A stretch of 64,000 nucleotides of DNA from CAWBUW01 sp963792075 (GTDB lineage Bacteria; Chloroflexota; Anaerolineae; Anaerolineales; UBA4823), in the NCBI GenBank assembly GCA_963792075.1, contig CAWBUW010000012.1, forward strand, positions 1,240,001 through 1,304,000. Direction: 5' to 3'. Position 1 is the stretch's first letter. Each line of letters starts with the position of its first letter. The position numbers and the translations under genes are program-made. Below are positions 17,054 to 24,686 of the stretch, in pieces. Below the pieces are notes generated by a model. That model was not told the DNA's origin. It did not search any database and saw only the letters and a program-made list of their open reading frames with translations.

Positions 17054-18101
17054 AATCGCTGAGACATTTCCCCGTACTTCTCTCCTGGAACAAAAAATTG
17101 TACAGGTTGTCCTACGTTATCTATTGATGATCCTGTTTGCTTTTTTGCTGTTTGGGATCATCCTGGCACTCTCCGGAAAAGACCCATTCCAATCTTACCG
17201 GGATATTTTTACTTCCACCTTTGGCAGTGCGTATGGGTTCTCGGAAGTACTCGTGGCTATGATCCCCATGTTGATTACAGCCCTGGCAGTCGCCTTGCCC
17301 TCTCGCGTGGGGCTGATCAATGTGGGCGGTGAAGGCCAGTTGTATATCGGCGCCGCATTTGCCACTTTCGGCGCACTTACTTTTTCGGAGCTTCCTGCCT
17401 GGCTCTTGCTGCCTGTGATGGTTTTATTGGGAATGCTGGGTGGGGCGCTTTGGGCCTTTATTCCCGGATACCTCAAGGCCATTGGACTGGTGAATGAAAC
17501 GATCACCTCTTTGCTGCTCAATTCGGTTGCGCCCAAGCTCATCGGCTTTCTAATCTTTGGGTTCTGGCATTCCCCGATGGATACGGTGAAAACTGCCAAC
17601 TTTGTGCCCGCGGCGCGTTTACCCACCTTCTTTGGGACGCGCATCCACCTGGGCCTGGTGATTGCCCTGGTGCTCCTGCTCGTGTTCTGGTTTGTCATGA
17701 AATATACCCGCTGGGGTCTGGAAATGTACGCCATCTGGGGCAATCCCCAGTCCGCTCGCCGGAATGGCATTCCGCTCAAGAAATACTTGATCGTTGTGAT
17801 GTGCCTGGGCGGCGCAATCGCTGGCCTGGCGGGGATGGCGCAGGTTTCCGGATATTATGGCATGCTCCTGCTGAATTTTTCCATGAGCCTGGGTTTCATG
17901 GGTTTCATGATCTGTTGGTTGGCCGGTGGGGACCCTCTTGGCATCCTGTTGATGTCCTTCGTTGTGTCAATCATTACCACCGGTGGAAACCTTCTGCAGT
18001 TGACGCGGGATTTACCTTACGCGGTGATTAACATCCTGCTGGCGTTCACTTTGTTTGTGGTGCTGGCACGTCCAACCTTGTTTAAAGGGAAAAAACTATG
18101 A
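17046..18101 (+). CDS. ABC importer permease (BPD_transp_2, NupB-like)
   Basis: The 351-residue membrane protein has about eight to ten segments and the motif VGLINVGGEGQLYIGA near residue 92, plus NPQSARRNGIPLKKYLI in the cytoplasmic coupling region, both typical of YufP/NupB-like permeases of nucleoside importers. It overlaps the ATPase gene upstream (8 bases) and the second permease downstream (ATGA). Confidence 0.93.
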   Translation: MSKIAETFPRTSLLEQKIVQVVLRYLLMILFAFLLFGIILALSGKDPFQSYRDIFTSTFGSAYGFSEVLVAMIPMLITALAVALPSRVGLINVGGEGQLYIGAAFATFGALTFSELPAWLLLPVMVLLGMLGGALWAFIPGYLKAIGLVNETITSLLLNSVAPKLIGFLIFGFWHSPMDTVKTANFVPAARLPTFFGTRIHLGLVIALVLLLVFWFVMKYTRWGLEMYAIWGNPQSARRNGIPLKKYLIVVMCLGGAIAGLAGMAQVSGYYGMLLLNFSMSLGFMGFMICWLAGGDPLGILLMSFVVSIITTGGNLLQLTRDLPYAVINILLAFTLFVVLARPTLFKGKKL

Positions 18102-19015
18102 CCCTTTTATCGATCCTGGGGGTCCTGTCGAGCGCGATCTTTTCGGGAACTTCCCTGCTCTATACTACTCTAGGGGAAGTCATCGATGAGCGCTCCGGCA
18201 TTGTTAACCTCGGCCTGGAAGGTGTGCTTTTGGTCAGCGCTTCGTCCGGATTCGCGGTCACCTACTTGTCCGGGAATCCCTACCTGGGTATCCTGGTAGC
18301 CGCCCTGGCAGGCGGTTTGATGAATATGGTTCTGGGTTATCTGGTGATCACGCGCAAAGCCAACCAATTGGCGAGCGGATTAGCCCTGATGTTCTTCGGT
18401 TTCGGTTTGAGCGCCTTGATCGGGAGACCCTACGTGGGAGATAAGATCAAGAGCCTGCCCAGGTTCCCGCTACCCGGCGTCATGAACTTACCTCCGCTCT
18501 ATTCTTCCTTATTCAAATTCGATATCCTGATTTATCTGGTTATTCCGGTCGCTTTCCTGGTCTGGTGGTTGTTATTCCGTACCCGCTGGGGGCTAGGGCT
18601 GCGCGCCGTGGGCGAGAATGCAGATACGGCCTACGCTTCTGGTCGTAACCCGCGCCTGATCCGTTACCAGGCTCTTTTCGCGGGAGGGCTTTTGGCCGGC
18701 CTGGGCGCTGCTCATATTTCGATTGCTTACGCCATGAACTGGACGGAATATATGACCGCCGGACGAGGCTTCATTGCTGTGGCACTCGTCATTTTTTCGA
18801 AATGGCATCCCTTGCGGGCCATTGCCGGGGCATTGGTATTCAGCGGCGCAGTTGCTTTTCAGCTTTTATTGCAGTCTAGCGGGGTTCAAATTTCCCCATT
18901 CTTGTTGGATACCATCCCTTACCTTCTGACCTTGATTGTATTGATTGCCTGGGGCGGTAACCGCAAGCACGCTGCCCCTGCCAGCTTGGGCAGGGTGTAT
19001 CAAGGAAGTGAGTAG
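18098..19015 (+). CDS. ABC importer permease (BPD_transp_2, NupC-like)
   Basis: The 305-residue membrane protein is the second half of the permease pair. It has the family start GTSLLYTTLGEVIDERSGIVNLGLEG and the coupling helix GENADTAYASGRNPRLIRYQA. The start codon shares ATGA with the preceding stop, indicating translational coupling. Confidence 0.93.
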   Translation: MTLLSILGVLSSAIFSGTSLLYTTLGEVIDERSGIVNLGLEGVLLVSASSGFAVTYLSGNPYLGILVAALAGGLMNMVLGYLVITRKANQLASGLALMFFGFGLSALIGRPYVGDKIKSLPRFPLPGVMNLPPLYSSLFKFDILIYLVIPVAFLVWWLLFRTRWGLGLRAVGENADTAYASGRNPRLIRYQALFAGGLLAGLGAAHISIAYAMNWTEYMTAGRGFIAVALVIFSKWHPLRAIAGALVFSGAVAFQLLLQSSGVQISPFLLDTIPYLLTLIVLIAWGGNRKHAAPASLGRVYQGSE

Positions 19016-19111
19016 AGTTCGTCAGGTTGTCCCCAAATAAAATCTTAGGGATAGCCCCACGACAAAAATAATTTTCGGATCGGTTCTAAACCCAAAAAAG
19101 GAGAAAGAGAA

Positions 19112-20332
19112 ATGAATAACAAATCCCTGTATGCACTGCTCGCGGTTGTGATATGCACTCTGGTCCTGCTTTCGGCCTGCGGTGGGGCAGCGACTACTGC
19201 CCCTGATGCGACTGCAGTTCCGACAGAGCCCCCTGCCATCGTGCCAACCCAGGTTCCAACTACCGCACCAACCGAAGCCCCGGCTGTAGTTCCAACGGAG
19301 GCCCCAACTGTGGCTCCTACTGAAGCAGGACCCTGCCTGGTCGTTGGTGCCCTGTACGGAGGTCCTATTACTGATGCCGGCTACAACCAGGCCATGCACG
19401 AAAGCGTGATGGCGATCAAAGAGAATATCCCCTGTGTCGAGATCATTGAAGCAGAGAATGTTCCCGATGAAGCTGGCGCGACAACGACTATGGAAAACTT
19501 GATCAAACAGGGCGCAAAAATGATCATTGCCACAGCCTTCAACCATCAATATCCGGCTTTGGAATTGTCTAAGAAGTATCCGGATGTCATCTTTGAACAT
19601 GCCGGCGGCTGGGAGATGGGCGAAAATTTTGCTAACTTCTTCGGGAATCCGCCAGACGGCTGGTATATGATGGGCGTTGCAGCCGGCAGCATGACCACCA
19701 GCAAAAAGATCGGGTTCGTGGCTGCCTTCCCCCTGGGCTGGACCTTGACCTTCATCAATGCCTTTGAATTGGGTGTCCAGTCCGTCAGCCCAGATGCGCA
19801 GACCATCGTAGCCTACACCTTCGCCTGGGGCGATGCCGCTAAGGATGCGGATGCGACCAACTCGCTCATCAACCAGGGCGCTGATGTGATCACCATGCAC
19901 GTCGATTCGCCGGCAACAATCCTCTCTACTGCCGAATTGCGCGGCGTTTACTCGATCGGGTTCCAGTCCCTGGCTGCCCAACAGTTCGCCCCTGATTACT
20001 GGATCTCCGGTACCGGCTTTACCCTGGGGGGTAAACTGACCTGGCTTGCCTCCACCGTGCTCGACGGCACCTGGAAACCCATTTTCCTGCGCTGCGGGAT
20101 GGCCGATGGATGTATGGCGATGGCGCCCTTTGGCCCTAAGGTCCCCCAAGCAGTTCAGGATCTGGTCCTGAAGACCAAGGCAGATATTGAATCTGGCAAG
20201 ATCGTCGTTTTCAAAGGACCCATTGTGGATCAGGATGGCACCGTCCGTGTTGCTGAGGGCGAGGTCCTTTCGGCCGACGCTATGGGTTCGGTCGATTGGT
20301 TCGTCAAGGGTGTGGTCGGCAGCCCGAAATAA
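19112..20332 (+). CDS. BMP-family substrate-binding lipoprotein
   Basis: The protein begins with a lipoprotein signal (NNKSLYALLAVVICTLVLLSAC), lipidated Cys at residue 23, then a Thr/Pro/Ala/Val-rich linker to about residue 72. The binding domain has the Bmp (PF02608) pattern: LVVGALYGGPITDAGYNQAMHE, IIATAFNH, FEHAGGWE, GFVAAFPLGWTLTFINAFELG, AFAWGDAAKDAD-type, and a final GSVDWFVKGVVG. Members bind nucleosides, and some bind autoinducers or other purine-like ligands. An AAGGAG box precedes the ATG. The intergenic 96 bases after the permease hold no clear promoter. Confidence 0.92.
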   Translation: MNNKSLYALLAVVICTLVLLSACGGAATTAPDATAVPTEPPAIVPTQVPTTAPTEAPAVVPTEAPTVAPTEAGPCLVVGALYGGPITDAGYNQAMHESVMAIKENIPCVEIIEAENVPDEAGATTTMENLIKQGAKMIIATAFNHQYPALELSKKYPDVIFEHAGGWEMGENFANFFGNPPDGWYMMGVAAGSMTTSKKIGFVAAFPLGWTLTFINAFELGVQSVSPDAQTIVAYTFAWGDAAKDADATNSLINQGADVITMHVDSPATILSTAELRGVYSIGFQSLAAQQFAPDYWISGTGFTLGGKLTWLASTVLDGTWKPIFLRCGMADGCMAMAPFGPKVPQAVQDLVLKTKADIESGKIVVFKGPIVDQDGTVRVAEGEVLSADAMGSVDWFVKGVVGSPK

Positions 20333-20341
20333 GGGAATCCT

Positions 20342-21592
20342 ATGGAAATTAAACAGAAAATCGAATTAGCGAATGAAGACGCCGCCAGCCGCCTGAACCA
20401 GGGCGACCCGGTCCTGGTGGATATCGCCCCCGCCGGTGAAGTGATTCCCGGGCTGGCAGGGAAAATGGTGCTTCATTCCGGGCCACCGATTGAATGGCCG
20501 CGCATGTGCGGGGCACAAAGGGGTGCAATCATTGGCCAGGTGCTCTACGAAGGGTGGGCCAAGAGTGTTGACGAAGCCGTTTCCATGCTGGAAAAAGGCG
20601 CGGTGCGCCTGGAGCCCAATCACCACCACCAGACGGTCGGGCCGATGGCGGGAACGATCTCGCCTTCCGCTCCGGTCTGGGTGGTCGAGAACAAAGCCTT
20701 TGGGAACCGCGCCTTCTGCCGCCAGGTAGAAGGGAACCAGCAGTTCGGCGATTACAGCGCCCAGGCCCTCCAGGCGCTTGCGCTGTGGCGGGATGTCTGG
20801 GCTCCCACCCTGCGCAAGGCGCTGCTGACCATCGGCGGGCTGGAGCTCAAACCCATCATCACCAAAGCGCTCCAGATGGGCGATGAACTGCACAACCGGC
20901 ACACCGCAGCCTCCAGCTTGTTCGCCAATGCCATGGCAGTCGCCATGGCCCAGACCGAGCTGCCGCAGGATAAGCTGCTCTGGACGCTTAAATATATTAC
21001 TAACCATGAGTTAATCTTCCTGGGTATTGCCATGGCCTGTGGGAAAGCGATTGCGGACCCGGTCATGGGCATTGATTATTCCACGGTTGTGACCGCCATG
21101 TGTCGCAATGGAACGGAATTCGGAATTCGGGTCAGTGGGCTGGGCGATGAGTGGTTTACTGCTCCGTCGCCCAAAGTGGATGGCCTGTACATGCCTGGTT
21201 ATTCTGCCGAAGACGCCGGTCTGGATATGGGCGATTCGGCGATCACCGAGACCGTCGGCTGGGGTGGCTTTACCATTGGCGGCGCACCGGGAATCCTCAG
21301 CCTGGTCGGCGGCACCCCCGAAGAGGCACTCGCCTACACCCGCGAGATGAGAAAAATAACAGTATCCGTCCATCCGACATACCGCCTGCCAGCCTTAGGC
21401 TTCATTGGCACATCGATCGGGATCGACATCCGCAAGGTAATACAGACCGGCATTACTCCCATTATCGATACGGCCATTGCACATAAGGATCCCGGCTATC
21501 CCAAGATCGGCGCAGGCATGGTGCGCGCTCCGCTGGAATGCTTCAAGAAGGCGCTGATCGCTTTTGGCCGAAAATATGATGTCAGGAAATGA
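20342..21592 (+). CDS. allG: DUF1116 protein, AllG/YlbE-like (oxamate carbamoyltransferase subunit)
   Basis: The 416-residue cytosolic protein matches DUF1116 as in E. coli YlbE/AllG: IEWPRMCGAQRGAIIG, LEPNHHHQTVGPMAG, DELHNRHTAASSLF, GTEFGIRVSGLGDEWFTAPSP and an Ala/Gly-rich C-terminus. In E. coli, FdrA, AllG and AllH together form the oxamate carbamoyltransferase of anaerobic allantoin breakdown. Here allG sits nine bases after the BMP lipoprotein and shares ATGA context with the fdrA region. AllH (DUF2877) and a carbamate kinase are not in the window. Assignment to this exact reaction is inference from family and neighbours. Confidence 0.82.
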   Translation: MEIKQKIELANEDAASRLNQGDPVLVDIAPAGEVIPGLAGKMVLHSGPPIEWPRMCGAQRGAIIGQVLYEGWAKSVDEAVSMLEKGAVRLEPNHHHQTVGPMAGTISPSAPVWVVENKAFGNRAFCRQVEGNQQFGDYSAQALQALALWRDVWAPTLRKALLTIGGLELKPIITKALQMGDELHNRHTAASSLFANAMAVAMAQTELPQDKLLWTLKYITNHELIFLGIAMACGKAIADPVMGIDYSTVVTAMCRNGTEFGIRVSGLGDEWFTAPSPKVDGLYMPGYSAEDAGLDMGDSAITETVGWGGFTIGGAPGILSLVGGTPEEALAYTREMRKITVSVHPTYRLPALGFIGTSIGIDIRKVIQTGITPIIDTAIAHKDPGYPKIGAGMVRAPLECFKKALIAFGRKYDVRK

Positions 21593-21615
21593 TCCAGGAA
21601 AGTAGAGGAAACCTG

Positions 21616-23160
21616 ATGGCCTCCGGGTTCGTCATTCGAAAAAATCAATATTACGATTCGGTTTTCCTGATGAGCGTCAACCGGCGCATCTCGGAAGTGA
21701 AGGGTGTCCAGCAGACTGCTGTTTTGATGGGCAGCCCGGCCAATAAACAACTCTTGTTGGATATCGGCGTTCAGAATGACCAGATTGACGCAGCCCAACC
21801 CAACGACCTGATCGTGGCGGCCATTGCGGAAACGGCAGCCATCGTCGATGACGTTTTAAATCGTCTGGATGAATGGTTGAATGCCGTTCAGGAAAGCGGC
21901 CCGGCCTCCCAGGCGCACACACTCGAAGATGGCCTGGCAATGAAACCTACCGCCAACCTGGCCGTGATCTCCGTCCCAGGGGAATATGCCGCCCGGGAAG
22001 CCCGGAAAGCCTTAGAAGCAGGGCTGAATGTGTTCCTGTTTAGTGACAACGTGTCCATTCAGGATGAGCTCGACCTGAAACAAATGGCGGCCCGGCAAGG
22101 TGTGTTGGTTATGGGCCCCGACTGTGGCACCAGTCTGATCGGCGGGGTGGGGATCGGCTTCGCCAATGTTGTACGCCAAGGCTCCATCGGCGTCATCGGC
22201 GCGGCCGGAACTGGTTTGCAGGAATTCACCAGCCAGGTTCACAACGCTGGCTATGGCATTTCACACGCCATTGGGACAGGCAGCCACGACCTTTCCGAGA
22301 AGATCGGTGGCCTGGCCACCTTTGCTGCCCTAAATGCCCTGGAGGCAGATCCACAAACGCAGGTGATTGCTATGATCTTCAAGCCGCCAGCGGCCATTAC
22401 CCTGGAACGCCTTCTGGGCAGGATCAAGACCTGCAAAAAACCCATGATCGGTTGTTTCCTGGGCGTTGATCCCGGCCTTTTCACTGCAAGAATCAATTTC
22501 CAGTTCACCCGTACCATCGATGACGCTGCGCGGCTGGCGATTGCGGCGGTGACCGGAAATTCGGATACTCGGGAGGCTGGCCTGACCGATGAGGAGATGA
22601 GCATCCTCGCGACTGAAAGGTCAGGCTGGTCTCACGAACAGAAATATCTGCGCGGCATCCTGGCTGGGGGCACCTTCTGCTACCAGTCCCAACAAATCCT
22701 GCGGGAAGCCGGGGTCCGCGTCCATTCCAATAGCCCGTTCGATCCCAAGGATAAGCTGGAGCATCCGGACCGCAGCATTGAACACACCATTGTAGATATG
22801 GGGGAGGATTTCTACATGGTAGGGAAACCACACCCGATGATCGACGGGACGATGCGCCGTCGCCGGATCCTGGCGGAAAGCCTGGATCCCCAAATGGCCA
22901 TTCTCTTCCTGGATTTTATCCTTGGCTACAATGCCTCCATGGACCCCGCCGGGGAGCTGGTGAATGCAATCCGGGAAGCTAAGCGTATTGCAAAGCAGCG
23001 CCGTGGCGACCTCACGGTCGTTGCCTCGGTTTGTGGGACAGATGCAGATCCACAGGATGTGGGCCTGCAAGTGAAGATGCTCCGGGAAGCTGGTGTGCTG
23101 GTCTATCGCACCAATGCCTACGCGGCGGCGGCCTGTGGCTGGTTGTTGGGAAAAGGATAG
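21616..23160 (+). CDS. fdrA: FdrA-like protein (succinyl-CoA synthetase-like fold)
   Basis: The protein is about 514 residues, similar in length to E. coli FdrA. It has the FdrA start (FVIRKNQYYDSVFLMSVNRRISEVKGV, VLMGSPANKQLL), a CoA-binding-like Rossmann part (LAVISVPGEYAAREARKAL, VMGPDCGTSLIGGVGIGFANVV, GVIGAAGTGLQEF), and a ligase-like C-terminal domain (FLDFILGYNASMDPAGEL, GTDADPQDVGLQVKMLREAGV). ATG 21616 is chosen from homology and GAGG seven bases upstream; ATG 21589, overlapping the allG stop, is an alternative. With AllG it probably forms a carbamoyl-transferring complex. Confidence 0.85.
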   Translation: MASGFVIRKNQYYDSVFLMSVNRRISEVKGVQQTAVLMGSPANKQLLLDIGVQNDQIDAAQPNDLIVAAIAETAAIVDDVLNRLDEWLNAVQESGPASQAHTLEDGLAMKPTANLAVISVPGEYAAREARKALEAGLNVFLFSDNVSIQDELDLKQMAARQGVLVMGPDCGTSLIGGVGIGFANVVRQGSIGVIGAAGTGLQEFTSQVHNAGYGISHAIGTGSHDLSEKIGGLATFAALNALEADPQTQVIAMIFKPPAAITLERLLGRIKTCKKPMIGCFLGVDPGLFTARINFQFTRTIDDAARLAIAAVTGNSDTREAGLTDEEMSILATERSGWSHEQKYLRGILAGGTFCYQSQQILREAGVRVHSNSPFDPKDKLEHPDRSIEHTIVDMGEDFYMVGKPHPMIDGTMRRRRILAESLDPQMAILFLDFILGYNASMDPAGELVNAIREAKRIAKQRRGDLTVVASVCGTDADPQDVGLQVKMLREAGVLVYRTNAYAAAACGWLLGKG

Positions 23161-23168
23161 AGGTGCGT

Positions 23169-23342
23169 ATGGATACGAAAATCAATAAACTGCTTTCGGA
23201 GCCAATTGTTGCGATCAACGTGGGATTGAGCCAATTTGCCAAAAGCCTGGAGGATCAAGGCGTGGAAGTGATCCAGGTCGATTGGACTCCGCCAGCCGGG
23301 GGCGATAAAGAAATGATGGATTTGTTGGACAGCTTGTTGTAG
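23169..23342 (+). CDS. Small FdrA-associated protein
   Basis: A 57-residue protein starting at ATG 23169, with AGAGG five bases upstream and only eight bases after fdrA. The sequence INKLLSEPIVAINVGLSQFAKSLE followed by GVEVIQVDWTPPAGGD is the small domain found as a separate gene or fused C-terminally in many FdrA loci. Its function is unknown, and it probably completes the complex. It ends the operon; a strong hairpin follows. Confidence 0.75.
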   Translation: MDTKINKLLSEPIVAINVGLSQFAKSLEDQGVEVIQVDWTPPAGGDKEMMDLLDSLL

Positions 23343-23350
23343 TTGAATTT

Positions 23351-23393
23351 TGTGGTGTGTGTGCGGGCGGCTACGCCGCCCACACACACCACA
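23351..23393. repeat. Intergenic hairpin between convergent units
   Basis: A stem of 19 pairs with a two-base bulge and loop TAC; it is G/T-rich on the left arm and C/A-rich on the right. It starts nine bases after the last gene of the FdrA operon and ends 13 bases before the 3' end of the minus-strand tRNA. It could be a bidirectional terminator. Confidence 0.55.
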
Positions 23394-23406
23394 AACAACA
23401 TTTAGG

Positions 23407-23480
23407 CGCCCGCGGCGCGACTCGAACACGCGACCCTTTGCTCCGCAAGCAAATGCTCTAATCCACTGAGCTACGCGGGC
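23407..23480 (-). tRNA. tRNA-Arg (anticodon GCG)
   Basis: Read on the minus strand, the acceptor stem GCCCGCG (23480-23474) pairs with CGCGGGC (23414-23408). The anticodon stem TTTGC/GCAAA holds the loop TTGCGGA, giving anticodon GCG for codon CGC. The T arm has TTCGAGT between GCGTG and CGCGC. The discriminator base is G, and CCA is not encoded. Confidence 0.95.
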
Positions 23481-23549
23481 TTTGTTGGTCTCAAAGCGTG
23501 GTAAATTTTATCACTTTACCCAGAATCCGCAAGGGCCATTTCAATAAAC

Positions 23550-23641
23550 GGGTGCACTAATAGGTTGTTAGTGGGTTGTGTGCGGGCGGCGTACGCCGCC
23601 CGCACACAACCCACTTTTACAACAACTTTTGAGTGCTCCCC
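23550..23641. mobile_element. MITE-like hairpin element, copy 2
   Basis: The 92-bp element again runs from GGGTGCACT to AGTGCTCCCC, with the same GTAC-centred core (23570-23615, 23 pairs). AATAAAC lies directly before (23543-23549) and after it (23642-23648), an exact 7-bp target duplication. Versus copy 1 the core arms read GTGGG/CCCAC rather than GGGG/CCCC, so pairing is kept. It ends 11 bases downstream of the stop of the minus-strand gene at 23653. Confidence 0.8.
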
Positions 23642-23652
23642 AATAAACCATT

Positions 23653-24680
23653 CTAATTCTTGGTGGTATCGCCGTCGCTGCGTGACCTCCAGATTTCCAA
23701 TACATGCCGGATGAACTCCCCCTTCGCTTCGGTGTAAGCCGCCCGGTTGGTGGGGTAGCGCTCGGCCAGGCTGGCCTTCAAATCGGCGTACTGCTGTCGT
23801 AAGGCCGGGTCACGCCGCAGCGCGTCGCGGAAGGCGATGTGGTCCACTGCCTCGGGGCGGCCAGCCTCCACGATGTGCAGGTGGTGCGTGCGCGGCATGC
23901 CTTTGCGGAAATACCGCCGCTGGATGTTCTGGGGATGGTCGATGAAAGTGTATCCCAGCTTTGCCAGGGGGGCGATGCAATCGACCGCCTCGGCAAGCTG
24001 CTTTACGGCCACCAGGATGTCGACGACCGGCTTGGCGCTCAACCCAGGGATGGAAGTGGAGCCAATGTGCTCGATCGCCAGCGCCCGGTCGCCCAGTGCC
24101 GCCGCGATCTGCTTTTGTTCTGCCGCGAATTGGTCCGGCCAGGTTGGATCGTAAGGCTGGAGCAGGACCGCGTCATGGATATTGGCGTAGATCTCCCTGG
24201 CCACCTGGCGGGCGGTTTTCCCGCAGGTGTCGATGGGGTAGCCCAGGCCGCCCCGCAGGGCGCTGGCTTCCAAGATTTGGGTTAGCTGCCGGAAGCGCTG
24301 CAGCTCCCAGGCAAGCTGGTCGGGTTCCTGCGTACGGCCGCGGATGCGCTGCTCCATTTCGGCTTCAGAGCAGGTCAGGCGGAAGGCATAGGTGACGTCA
24401 TCCAGGTTGAACAGGCGCTTCCGCAGGTCGGCCAGCGTTTCGGGCGTCTCGAAAACGTAGTTGACGATCAGGTCCTCGTAGCCGTGCTGCTTGTGCAGCG
24501 TGGCAACATGGACGATCGTTTTATACAGGTAGCTGACCCGCGCCGCGTCGTAGATTTCGAAAGGCTGCACCGCGCCCAGGTAATCGCCGTCCAGCATGGC
24601 CGCGCGCGAACATGGACAGCAGTTCCCAGGAGGTCTGGGTCTTGCCAACGCCGAGGGGACCGTTGATAAGAATGATCATA
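23653..24680 (-). CDS. P-loop kinase-GrpB fusion protein (frameshifted near its start)
   Basis: The C-terminal half is a GrpB domain (PF04229, nucleotidyltransferase-like): LQPYDPTWPDQFAAEQKQIAAAL, AIEHIGSTSIPGLSAKPVVDILVAV and RTHHLHIVEAGRPEAVDHIAFRDALR. The N-terminal half is an AAA_33-like small-molecule kinase. Its start, MIILINGPLGVGKTQTS with Walker A, begins at ATG 24680 but is joined to the rest only by dropping one base in the CG repeat at 24601-24608. Without that correction the protein lacks its P loop. The fused protein would be about 342 residues. The gene begins six bases after the M1 peptidase gene stop, so they may be one transcript. Substrates are unknown. Confidence 0.78.
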
Positions 24681-24686
24681 GTATTT

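Noticed and set aside
9567..23641. Repeated GC-rich stems as a CRISPR array
   Set aside because: The two copies are 14 kb apart, are palindromic and have no spacer series; no cas genes are present anywhere in the window.
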